Assembly (NCBI GenBank): GCA_024114885.1
Contig: CP099423.1
Span: 248,001-312,000 of the forward strand
Direction of reading: 5' to 3'
Source: Septoria linicola
Lineage: Eukaryota; Ascomycota; Dothideomycetes; Mycosphaerellales; Mycosphaerellaceae
DNA length: 64,000 nt
Shown here in pieces: positions 24,046 to 33,773 of the stretch; within the stretch, counting starts at the first letter, position 1; each line of letters opens with the position of its first letter. The notes under the pieces were generated by a model, which saw only the letters and a program-made list of their open reading frames with translations, had not been told where the DNA came from and made no database searches. Position numbers and translations under genes: made by a program.

Positions 24046-24364
24046 GATTGTCTTTTTCTGATCAGCGCAAGTCCTTTCTACAGTCCAGCACAATCAAGCA
24101 CTTACCTATCTGAAGAGAGCTTCTGCTTCACCTTCACCAGAATATTTCTTGAAGATCGGCATTAGCGCGCCCCACTCGCGGCAAGCTGACGGGGATTCGC
24201 AGAGCCGCATCTTGTGTCCCACTCGCGCTTGGCAGTTACGACAGCTGCAACTGCACTCGCGACCAGGCAGGCACTTCTCGGGTACCAGAGCGCATTGAGA
24301 ATCAGCGACACGTCGACCTGACACAAACATCCGGTTGCGGCAACGAGCTGCTTTACTCCCCGCT
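24046..24364. promoter_or_regulatory. divergent promoter between UTP12 and ARPC2
   Basis: The 319 nt between the two ATGs must contain both transcription starts. I could not identify a TATA box or a named factor site with confidence. Confidence 0.6.
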
Positions 24365-25478
24365 ATGCTCCTCCTCGACTACCAGAACGTGCTCATTGAG
24401 TCGTTGCTGAAGGACCGTTTCAACCCAGAGTGTGTCTATGCTGTACAGGTCATATCGTGTGTTTATGCTGACAGAAGTCTAGCAACGCCCCAGCTTCAAT
24501 CGATCAGGTCGTCTCCGACTTCGATAATGTCACCTTCCACATCTCCACACCAAACACCAAGACACAGATCCTCATCTCCATCGCCGTAAAGTGCTACCCC
24601 GAACTGGTCAAATACGGCGCCGAAGCTGTCCTTGCGCGCGAGTATGGTCCATATATCGTTCAGCCCGAGCAAGGTTACGACTTCAGTGTGCAGGTGGATC
24701 TAGAGAACCTGCCAGCCGAGCAGGAGGAGAAGGATGACTTGATCCGCCGGATAAGTCTGCTGAAGCGGAACGCCATGGCAGCACCCTTCGAGCAGGCCTT
24801 TGATGAGTATGCCAGCTTGGCGGAGCAGGCCAGCCAATACACGAGTGAAAGTGCGCCACAGGGTGTGAAGGAGGGTGGAGAGCTGAGGGCGATACACTAT
24901 AGAGACCAGGAGGCCATCTACATCAAGGCCAGCCACGACCGTGTGACGGTCATCTTCAGCACAGTGTTCTCGGACGAGACAGATAGGATATACGGAAAGG
25001 TCTTCTTGCAGGAATTTGTTGACGCGAGAAGGAGAGCTATTCAGAACGCGCCGCAGGTGCTGTTTAGGAACGATCCTCCGTTGGAGCTGCAGGGTGTTTC
25101 TGGTCTGGCAAGTGGGAAAGACAAGGTTGGATATATCACGTTTGGTAAGGATCAGGACGTAATGCTGCGTGGGTGGGTGATGCTGACTATGAGCAGTGCT
25201 ATTCCCACGCCACCTCACACAACAGCGACGATACGAGGTCATCTCGCACATTCAGACATTCCGTGACTACTTCCACTACCACATTAAGGCCAGCAAAGCA
25301 TACATCCACAGCCGTATGCGAAGGCGGACAGCAGATTTCTTGCAAGGTGAGTCGCGAATTCGATCTCAGAACACTGTTCATGTACTGACATTCCATAGTT
25401 CTGCGAAGAGCCCGACCAGAGACGGAGGAGAAGGAGAGGAAGACGGCTTCTGGCAGAACGTTCAAGGTGCAGGCATAG
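24365..25478 (+). CDS. ARPC2: Arp2/3 complex subunit 2 (p34-Arc)
   Basis: Structural subunit that, with ARPC4, forms the core of the Arp2/3 actin-nucleating complex at cortical patches. Exons: 24365-24429, 24483-25144, 25197-25346 and 25399-25478, giving 318 aa, the normal length. The start MLLLDYQNVLIESLLKDRF and the segments FDNVTFHISTPNTKTQIL, YGPYIVQPEQGYDFSVQVDL and VLFPRHLTQQRRYEVISHI are family hallmarks. The last two exons encode the conserved long C-terminal helix (FRDYFHYHIKASKAYIHSRM). The first intron can be placed at more than one GT: I chose GTGTGT (24430) to TCTAG (24482), because it joins DRFNP to NAPASIDQ with family-like spacing. Confidence 0.94.
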
Positions 25479-25743
25479 AGGCAGGAGATCAAAAGTGGCA
25501 TGGAGTGTGTGCTGCCTCTCAAATGCTGTAGATGAGCACGACTGAGCGATAGTAAACCGTAAGTAGCAGTCCGCGCCCCGCGTGAGAAATGTGAAGATGT
25601 GAAGCGAAGTGACTTTCCAGTCATGTAAAAGTGAAGCTCGGCTGGGGAGGCCCGAGCTGGCTCGAACGCACCGCAACCAAAAAACCACATACATCTTTCG
25701 ACCTCGAACTTGTCGTGTGCACCAGAAGTATCTAACCGTGGTC

Positions 25744-27183
25744 ATGGACTTCCTTCCTGATGACGTGGTCGCTTGCGATTGCGCACGCTGCCAACGTTTT
25801 TCTCGTGTGTATGCAGATTTGAGGTGGCTTCGAGTCGAGACCATTTTGGATGGGCATGGCATGTACGGCTCTCTGTGGGCCGCGAACTCAGCACTGGAAC
25901 AGGCTTGGGCAAACAGTCAGCTCGCATCTTGTCAGATGCGCGTGGTAGCGGCACCTCTTGAGCCGGCAACAGTAACAGGGACATCCGAATCAGATGTTCC
26001 ACATATCGACCACAGTTCCGCTCAAGGGGACGGGGAACACGAAAGTGGAATTGCACTCGAGTATGAGCTGGCAGACAGTACGGCCCCAGCAGATGCAAGA
26101 CGATCTATCCTATATGACGGGACTCAAGCTAGGACCGGCACACAAGGTGTAAGGGTTGCTGGATTCAATGGCAATGCACATTCACTAATGGCGCTACAGA
26201 CTTTCGACCCAGACCATGTTGACAACGGTGGCACGCACAACAAGTTCATGGTGTGCGATCATTGCATGTCTCATGGGCTTCCATGCAACGAGGCCTCCGT
26301 CTGCGACCAATGCCGACTCTACGATCAGCCCTGCGTGCACCGCTGGTGCCGTACCAGCCCAGAAACCAAAGCAGATTGCGAGAACAACAAGTGCCGCTAC
26401 GCCCATCAAGACACCGTGATTGCTCGCGGCACCGAACCGAGATGGATCGTGCTGGCGGGCAAGTTACCTGGCCGTTGGTCTAATACTCGCATTGCTTCCA
26501 GAACTTATTTAGAGTACCCCGAGACTCGCTCTGGAGCCCAGCTGCACATTGACCTGGATCGGAAGCAGGGAACCGCCGTCCAGGAGCTTCGGTGCAAAAT
26601 TTCCAACGGCGAAGGCGCTCTGCACAAGTTGAGCTTCGACTGCTCTTGCGCCACCATGGTGGCGGGACTCGGAGTTGAGAGCAGACCGGGAGTATGTGTC
26701 GGTTCGCTGCTTGAAGAGCAACCAGAAGTCTGTCGCATGACGGGAACACTTGCATATCTCAACGACTTCATGCCTGGTGCTACAATCGAGCACGATAGCA
26801 GCGATGATGAAAGTTCAGACAGTGGATCGTCCGAGAGCACTTCCACATCGACTTCAGAGATAGGATACGACGAAAACGACGAGGCCGGCGCCCATTGCAG
26901 GCAGTGTGGCAAATGTGACGATTACTACAGCGTTGCACCATGCAATCACCGCATGTGCATAGAGTGCTGTATAAGGCTGCGCGGCATGGAGGAGGATCAG
27001 GACTGCCCGCAATGTGGTCGGTACGCCAAGTACGTGGTTTTTACCCACGATGCCCGCAAGCGCTTCGCAGAGTATGACATGGACAGTATCACCGAGTGCA
27101 CCACTGAGGCATTGGGGATCTTGTTCGAGAATGCGGTGGTTCGCAAGGATACGCTCTGGATGTTCAGTCAACTTCAACTGTAG
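25744..27183 (+). CDS. Zn2Cys6-like / CCCH / Hel2-type RING protein (single exon)
   Basis: A 479-aa protein with three cysteine-rich blocks. (1) N-terminal CDCARC (residues 11-16). (2) A module starting at C171: cysteines at 171, 174, 181, 187, 190 and 197 have the C-x2-C-x6-C-x5-C-x2-C-x6-C spacing of a fungal Zn2Cys6 cluster, but without its usual basic loop. Then C202-x9-C212-x4-C217-x3-H221 matches a CCCH finger. (3) A RING from C385 (C388, C400, H402, C405, C408, C421, C424) with SVAPCNHRMC and YVVFTHDARKRF, closely resembling the RING of the ribosome-collision E3 ligase Hel2/ZNF598. An acidic Ser-rich linker (residues about 356-378) precedes the RING. The start is the first in-frame ATG. 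Its downstream neighbour has the same central module. E3 ligase activity is inference; the family is not one I can name. Confidence 0.85.
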   Translation: MDFLPDDVVACDCARCQRFSRVYADLRWLRVETILDGHGMYGSLWAANSALEQAWANSQLASCQMRVVAAPLEPATVTGTSESDVPHIDHSSAQGDGEHESGIALEYELADSTAPADARRSILYDGTQARTGTQGVRVAGFNGNAHSLMALQTFDPDHVDNGGTHNKFMVCDHCMSHGLPCNEASVCDQCRLYDQPCVHRWCRTSPETKADCENNKCRYAHQDTVIARGTEPRWIVLAGKLPGRWSNTRIASRTYLEYPETRSGAQLHIDLDRKQGTAVQELRCKISNGEGALHKLSFDCSCATMVAGLGVESRPGVCVGSLLEEQPEVCRMTGTLAYLNDFMPGATIEHDSSDDESSDSGSSESTSTSTSEIGYDENDEAGAHCRQCGKCDDYYSVAPCNHRMCIECCIRLRGMEEDQDCPQCGRYAKYVVFTHDARKRFAEYDMDSITECTTEALGILFENAVVRKDTLWMFSQLQL

Positions 27184-27710
27184 CTGGGCAGTCTCGGGAT
27201 TGATTGAGCAAACAGAAAACGAAGACTTCGATATGCTTCATGCGCTCGAGCAGGGCAACGGAAGTGGGCCAGAGGAAGGCCAGCTAGGACGTACTGTTTG
27301 GAGCAGCGCGAGATGAATGATCAGATTGCTGCATGACGTGTATCACGCGTTGAAAGCAGAAACTTGTAGACAAACAAACCAATAACGCGCTTTTGCGTAT
27401 ATTCCATCTTTCATCTCTCTCAAATCTCACATTGACTCACCACTTGACAACAACATTCTCCATCAACACACTTCATCAACACACTCGACCCGTCACGACC
27501 TACATTATCTTCTTTAGCTCTACATCTCGTGGTAAGGACCATCCTTTCAGTGTTGTATGTCTCCGTCTCAATGCACTACCTCTGAGGCGCTCTGAGCTTA
27601 GAGCGACGTAGCTGAGAATGAGATACATCGGAGATATATTGCTGATGTTGAGCCAACAGGTCGCGCCTTCCCCTTGACATCAGCTTCAACGACTTGTATA
27701 TGTTACAACC
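27184..27710. other. intergenic, promoter of the downstream paralogue
   Basis: CT- and CA-rich tracts (27400-27500) are typical of a fungal promoter/leader. No gene is seen. Confidence 0.4.
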
Positions 27711-29068
27711 ATGAGTCTCACAACCATTAACAAGAACAGTCCAACACATATGCAGTTTTGTAACTGCGCGACCTGTCGCAGGTAAGTCAATCTAGTCTTC
27801 CGCGTTTCTCACCGGCGCGCGCTAACGACTGGCAGCCTCCACAATGCTCGCATCGACCTCTCCGCAGTCCCAGTTGAGCGCATGAGCGACTCACACGCCG
27901 AGCGTGAAGCCGCCAACCTCATCATCCACGCCGAACGCCTCCTCGGTACAGCCCAGAGCATTTTATACCAGCACCACATCTTCGATCAGCAGCAGCAGCG
28001 CCAGTCGCCACAGCAGTCACCAAATCACCTACAGGCGGCATCATCCTTCAGCCCAAGCCATGGCGCACGCGACATCATGTCTAACAAGCCGCGCATGACT
28101 GCCGACGGTATTCGAGGTCCAAATGACGAGAACAGCCCAAACCACGCCCGCCAAATTAGCAACCCACTCGAAGTCGACGGCGGTTCGCCACCAAAGCAGG
28201 ACGAGCACGAAGCTTCTGTGCTCAAGGGGAAGATCCGCGCGCGTGCCGCTGAGCTTGGTATCTTGCGCACCCCAACAACCAGCGCTCTCCCGCAGTCTCT
28301 GCCTTCACCAACCACTACAATCGCCTTGCGCACCCCAGTCGACGGCGATACGCGTGAGAAGAGCAAGTTTCTTGTGTGCGATCATTGCCGGTAAGGAGAA
28401 GGACTCTCCATCCCTTGTTTTGAATTTGAGCTAACGTGTTCCCTCGTGGCAGCTCACATGGCATCCGATGCAACGAAGCATCCGTCTGCAAGGAGTGTAT
28501 CCTGCGTGAGGTGCCATGCACTCACCGCCAGTGTGACATCTCTCCGGAGTCTCGCGAGGCTTGCCCACGTAAGTTTTCCGACATTTGACATTTTGACATT
28601 CGGTATCTCTGTCGACAAGCCACATTCCGTGGCACTCGGTGGTCAGAGTTGTGCATCACAGCAACTTGGGTTTCGGAGAGACACCGCTGACCCGTGGACT
28701 TAGGTACTGTCTGCTTCTACGTTCACGCAGACTGGATGCCAGACGTGCACGGCGCTCACAACCCTAACGACAAGAACTGGCTAATCCTGCCGGGTAAGGT
28801 CCGCGAACATCTTTCTGCCGGCCAGTTAGGTAAACTCTCCAACAAGCCTGAGGCAGAAGTGCGCCGCTGCTACGCAGGTGTCGACCAGCGCCAGAGGATG
28901 ACACGTGAATGGATGCGCGAGCTGGTTGAAAGTGGTCAGTCCACCTGGGAGAACGTGGGCATGGCTTGCCGCTGCAAGGAGATCGAGCTCGAGGAGGAGA
29001 AGACTAGGGCCCTGGAGATCAAGCTGCGTCGCATGAACGTCAACGAAATCGACCAAACGACTGCTTGA
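27711..29068 (+). CDS. Zn2Cys6-like / CCCH protein, paralogue of the upstream gene (four exons)
   Basis: Exons 27711-27781, 27836-28390, 28453-28568 and 28704-29068 join in phase to give 368 aa. The N-terminus has CNCATCR, matching CDCARCQ of the neighbour. A disordered Gln/Pro/Ser stretch follows (QQQQRQSPQQSPN). The central module repeats the neighbour's spacing exactly: Cys 205, 208, 215, 221, 224 and 231 (Zn2Cys6-like), then C236-x9-C246-x4-C251-x3-H255 (CCCH). Identical blocks include VCDHC and CNEASVC. After it both proteins have a W-[I/L]-x-L-x-GK segment (here NWLILPGKVREHL). There is no RING; instead a charged helix ends the protein (EIELEEEKTRALEIKLRRMN). Three introns interrupt this gene and none the neighbour. 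Function unknown. Confidence 0.83.
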
Positions 29069-29661
29069 TCTCCGCGCAACGACACCGACTACGGCATTAT
29101 TGTCTGAGCGAACGGCTTGTGCCAAACGCCAGAAATCGGAGAGAGATTGAGAGCGAGAGATCGAGTGGCTGGCTGGTCTCGGAGCATTTCTTTCTCTTCC
29201 TGCAGGTACACCCGACGGATCTTGTTTGCGGCGGGTATTGCGTGCAGTCTTGTACCACTTGGACGCTGTGCTTATCAGGGCACAATAACACAGAGCGGCT
29301 GGCCTTCAATAACGGCTCCTAGCCACGACTTCTCTGGAGGTGCCTACGGATATTAGATGTGGCGGCTGTCGTGCTTGATCTTCTACAAGGAAGGCGCGAA
29401 GCCACTACTACCACCATTGTTTGACATGGTGGAGGTTTGTAAATGAGATGCTTTGTACACGATTAAATGACTTTTTGGCAGAAGAGCTTCCAATTGACTC
29501 TACTTTGCCCTTGCTACCACCTACTTACATCATGAGGGTCCAGCTATGGGTGAAGTGACAGAAGGGGAGAGGGGACCTTGTAGCAGTTCGGTACAGGTGG
29601 TGTTTCACAAGCACGAGGGTTGGCGTAATGTGCGTGGCTGTACGACTTGGCCTCTCCCGCG
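29069..29661. other. intergenic strip before the transposon block
   Basis: Normal-GC sequence between the last gene and the TIR element. It presumably contains that gene's 3' UTR. Nothing else is recognised. Confidence 0.4.
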
Positions 29662-29669
29662 CCCACATT
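29662..29669. repeat. candidate target-site duplication, left copy
   Basis: CCCACATT directly left of the TIR element. The right flank (46789-46796) reads CCCACATC, so 7 of 8 bases match. Confidence 0.5.
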
Positions 29670-29671
29670 AA

Positions 29672-29712
29672 GGTGGGCCATTCTGACCAGTCCGCTATAT
29701 CAAACCTCCGCA
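29672..29712 (+). repeat. left terminal inverted repeat
   Basis: Begins GGTGGGCCATTCTGACCAGT; 38 of 41 positions match the reverse complement of 46746-46786. Confidence 0.85.
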
Positions 29713-30239
29713 TGCGGCCACGCTCTCTATTGTCTTTATTGTTCACTTGCACCCGCACCTGCCATTATTATACGCTCACATTACGCTAGCAGCCTTGCTA
29801 TTGTCGCGCTAATAATAATAGGACTTACTTAATACTAATATCTAGCTCGCCGCCGCTCTAACTATGCCTAATAAATACTACTTTTATAGCGACTATAGGC
29901 GACAGCGAGGCCTTACATAGTACTCGTAGTGTTAATCGCCTTAAGTAAGTTATAGCGCGTATTCTACGACGCCTTTTAGCTTAGCTAATACTTAATAGTA
30001 TACTTTACGCTACTAGTATAGGCTTGACGCTAGGTACAATTATATAAGCTAGTTAGGCCCTAGTTAAGGAGATAGATATTAACGAGATAGAGACTCCTAG
30101 GTAGGTAATTTTCGTACTCTCTATATACTCGCTACTAACTCGTAGTACAAAATAGGCTATAGAATTCCTTAAACTCCTCTAACCGCCTACGCCGCCCTAC
30201 TATACTAAATACCGCCGACTATTAGTACTACGTACTAGC

Positions 30240-30760
30240 GATATAGTAGAAGTTACTTAATAAAGTAGAAGGTAGAGATAAGAATAAGAAGAAGGTCGTA
30301 AAGAATACTCTACGTAAGTTTAATAAGGCTAGCTATATAATAGAGACGACTTAGGGCGTTACTACTATTATACTATACTTATAGTATAAGCGTCTAGGTC
30401 TTAAAGAGTAGTATAAGACAGAGATAGGAGAGGTGCCTTATACGTACTATATATATATAGCTAAGTCTAGTTATTAGGCCGGTAAACAAGTTAGTAATAA
30501 TAAGGATAGTAAGTCTAGTAGCGAGTCTAGCGAGTTAGAGGAGCTCCGTGCCTATATAAAGGTATTAGAAGATAGGCTTAATAAGATAGACGGTATTATA
30601 GTAGGGATTAATAGCTAGATTAACTAGCTTAAGGTAGAGGCTAATAGTAAGGCTCGCGATATATAGAAACTATAGAAGGCTATATAGCTAAAGGACGACA
30701 TTCCTAAGCCTATTATAGTCTAGTTAGTATAGCGAGTTTATAAGTAATCGAACTACGAGT
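30240..30760 (+). pseudogene. degraded accessory ORF of the TIR element with coiled coil
   Basis: Read on the plus strand, the frame is broken almost only by TAG codons, as RIP makes from CAG or TGG. Readable stretches include KVEGRDKNKKKVVKNTLRKF and ELEELRAYIKVLEDRLNKID, the latter a heptad-like coiled coil. The product is not recognised. It could be an accessory protein of the element or captured host sequence. Confidence 0.4.
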
Positions 30761-30960
30761 TACTACGAGTATAAAAACTAATATCTACTCTTATCCTATC
30801 CTAGTATACTAATTCCTCTAATCCTATCTTCCTTAGGCTATAATTTAACTAGTATTTACTCTACGAGTCCGTAGCGAGTACTATTTACTACTCCTAGTCT
30901 CTCTAGTAGTATATATTACCTATAGCTGCTTCTATCGCTTTGCCGCTAGCTTAATAGGTA

Positions 30961-31020
30961 TAGTTAGCTCTATAGTTAGCTCTATAGTTAACTCTATAGT
31001 TAGCTCTATAGTTAGCTATA
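30961..31020. repeat. 12-bp tandem repeat, five units
   Basis: Five consecutive TAGTTAGCTCTA units, the third and fifth each with one base changed, inside the TIR element. Confidence 0.85.
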
Positions 31021-31199
31021 TTATTAGTTATATAGTCGCCGGACTAGCCTATAATTGCTTATTAAGCTCCGACTCTATAGACTAAGCAGCTATAGGTTAT
31101 AGAGCGAGCTACTATATAATCCCTAGACTCGTAGTACTCGTAGAGGCCTCGTTATTAGAAAGATTAATTATCTTAGGCGGCTTTATACTATCGTACTCC

Positions 31200-32080
31200 G
31201 CTATAGTCTATATACCCTTCTCTTACTTAATACGTATTCTAGCTTTAGTCTTAATACTTATAAATACCGAGGATAAGCTCGCTTAACTCGTAGCCGTACT
31301 CTTACGGTACTTACGTTTGTCTACTTTGCCTTTACCTTTAGCTTTAACTTAAGAGCCCTTCCTCTAGTATATATAGATCTTAATTAAATAGGCCTACCTA
31401 TTAGATTATTTCGCCTTCGGCTATCTAAATATACCTATAGCCCTACTTATATTAGTGTTCTAATAGTCTATATATACCCTTTTAGACACTTGCTTAGGCT
31501 AATCGTCCTCTTAGAAGCTAGTATAGAAGAATACCTCTTTAAAGTCCTTAGTATCTATAATCGGCGTAGCTAGTAGCTACGGATAGCGAGAAAGGAAATA
31601 CTCTATAAGAGTTATATTATCGCTAGTATACTAGTCTTAATCCGTCTATATGTCTATAATAGTGTCGTATAGACAGATATCCTAGTACGTCTAAACGCCG
31701 GAGTTATTAATAGTAACGTACTATAGATAGAGCTTATATATATAAAGGAACTTAATTAGAGGCTCCTTCTACTTAGCTTTTAGTAGTAGAGCGGATACTA
31801 GACGCTACGATAGTAATCTACTACTAGTATTAGGAGTAGCGTGTTTCTTAAGCCTAAGGATAGCCGTATTACGCTTCTTATTAGTAACCTAAGAGAGCGA
31901 AAGGAAGGTATTAGTAGTAGCTCTAGTATTTATTCTAGGAGTAGTAACTATAGTACTCGTATAACTCGTAGGCGCTATAGTAGAGCGACTCGTTAAGGTA
32001 GGCGCTAGTATAACCGATAGCTCGTAGACGATTCGCTTATTTAGAGGGTTAGGGTTACGTATAATATATTAACTATAGTA
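31200..32080 (-). pseudogene. degraded second ORF of the TIR element
   Basis: On the minus strand a Ser/Thr-rich frame (for example STIAPTSYTSTIVTTPRINT) continues for hundreds of bases with mostly TAG interruptions. No domain is recognised. It may be part of the same transcription unit as the transposase. Confidence 0.35.
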
Positions 32081-33490
32081 AAGATAACTACTAAATATAC
32101 AGTTATATTTAACGCCTAACATTATATAGTACTTGCCCTAGGGCTAGGCTATAGTTATAGTAAGCGAGCCTAATAGATAAGGTCGATTAGTAGAGAGTAA
32201 ATAGTATAGGTTAAAGGAGAGAGGAATAGTTAAATATTTAGAAGTACGTACTCGCCGAGCCTCGTAGATATACTTATAGAGCGGGGTTTTTAACGCTATA
32301 TTATAGGCTATTACTAATTAGGACAGCTCTTAAGGATTATTAACTTACGGATCGTTAGTAAACTCTATCTCTATAATTCCGTTATCTTTATCGAGGATTA
32401 GTATACTATTAGAGGCTATAAATACATCTCTTATTTACTATATATTAATCTACCTACGTATAGCTAATAGCTTATTAAGCTTACTAAGCGTCGGCTATTA
32501 CTATAATACGATATACTATAATACGAGTATATATAGTATTAAATAAGTATAATAGTAAATACGCTTACTAGAAGCAGTATTAGTATTACTATCTATAGGT
32601 AGTATAAGGCCGTATAGCTACAAGGCGTAGCTATACTATTTAAGGGTTATTATAGGTAGATAGGCTTCTAGGTCTATATTTTATTAGCGAGTTACTATAG
32701 CGAGTAGTTACGATTATATACCGAAGCCCTCTAGTTCCCTTTTAATCTCGTCTAGAACGCCGTCTAGTAGTAGAATAGATTAATTGCTAGTACCATATAT
32801 ATATAGATAGTATCGTAGTATATACAGAATACCTATAATAACGTATAGACGCTTAGGCTATTTCCGGATCCTATAGCTATTCTATACTCGTATAAACTCG
32901 CTAATAGCCTCGCGTATAATTAGTATATATATCGCTAGGAAGGTAATATAGTCGATAAGTAAATCGCTATCGTATAAGTCCTTAATTAGTAATTAATAGA
33001 AGTATCCTCTCTATAGCGCTAGAGCTTTAGCTTACTAAGCCTACTATAATTTAATACGTTAGTTTATCTTACTAGTTCTATACTTGAAGTATTAGTTAAA
33101 TCGTAATAGTAGTAATAGCTTACTACCTATAGCTACTACGGCCTCCGACTCTATAGTATAGATAACGTTCTAGATCTTAAAATAAGTATCTATAGCTAGT
33201 ATAGTCTCTATACTACGATTAGATCGGAGGATTTAAGGTATAGTACCTATAGCGCGTAGTACTACAAGGTATTAAGCGAGAACTAATATAGCTATCCTTC
33301 TAGATAGACTAATATATATCTACTCTATATAACGCGAATAGATATAGATACTAGCGTAGATCTAAATAAGCTACTTCTTAAACTTATAGTATATATCTAT
33401 TAAGATAGTAAAGCCTAGACTAGGTATAATAATAGCTCTATAGTATTCGTTTATACGGTTAAGACGACGCCGTACGCCCTTAGGATTAAG

Positions 33491-33495
33491 TAGAG
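33491..33495. repeat. TSD of copia element 1, left
   Basis: TAGAG, identical to 46099-46103. Confidence 0.85.
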
Positions 33496-33773
33496 TGTTA
33501 AAAGTAGAGAGCGTTTATAGATACTATATAATGTCAAGGAGGGTATAGCGTAGTAAAGAAGAATAGGGGATCAATCTTGAACTGACTTATACACATAGTA
33601 TAGTAGTAATATACTAGGAACTAAATACAAAGTTAATTAAGTTAGTTATCTAAGAAGAGAAGAAAGAGAAGTAAGATATACCTCTTACTAAGCCTTAGGT
33701 AGATGCCTTAGGTATCTAGAACTATGCTTAGAAGTCCATATCTAGACTAACTATCTAGGATACATTCTTAACA
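33496..33773 (-). repeat. 3' LTR of copia element 1
   Basis: 278 bp, plus-strand ends TGTTAAAAG...TTCTTAACA. Same family as the six other LTRs in the window. Confidence 0.92.

Noticed and set aside
32041..32060. GGGTTAGGGTT resembling telomere repeat
   Set aside because: Only about two units, inside a TIR element, in a TA-rich context; not a telomere or clear interstitial array.
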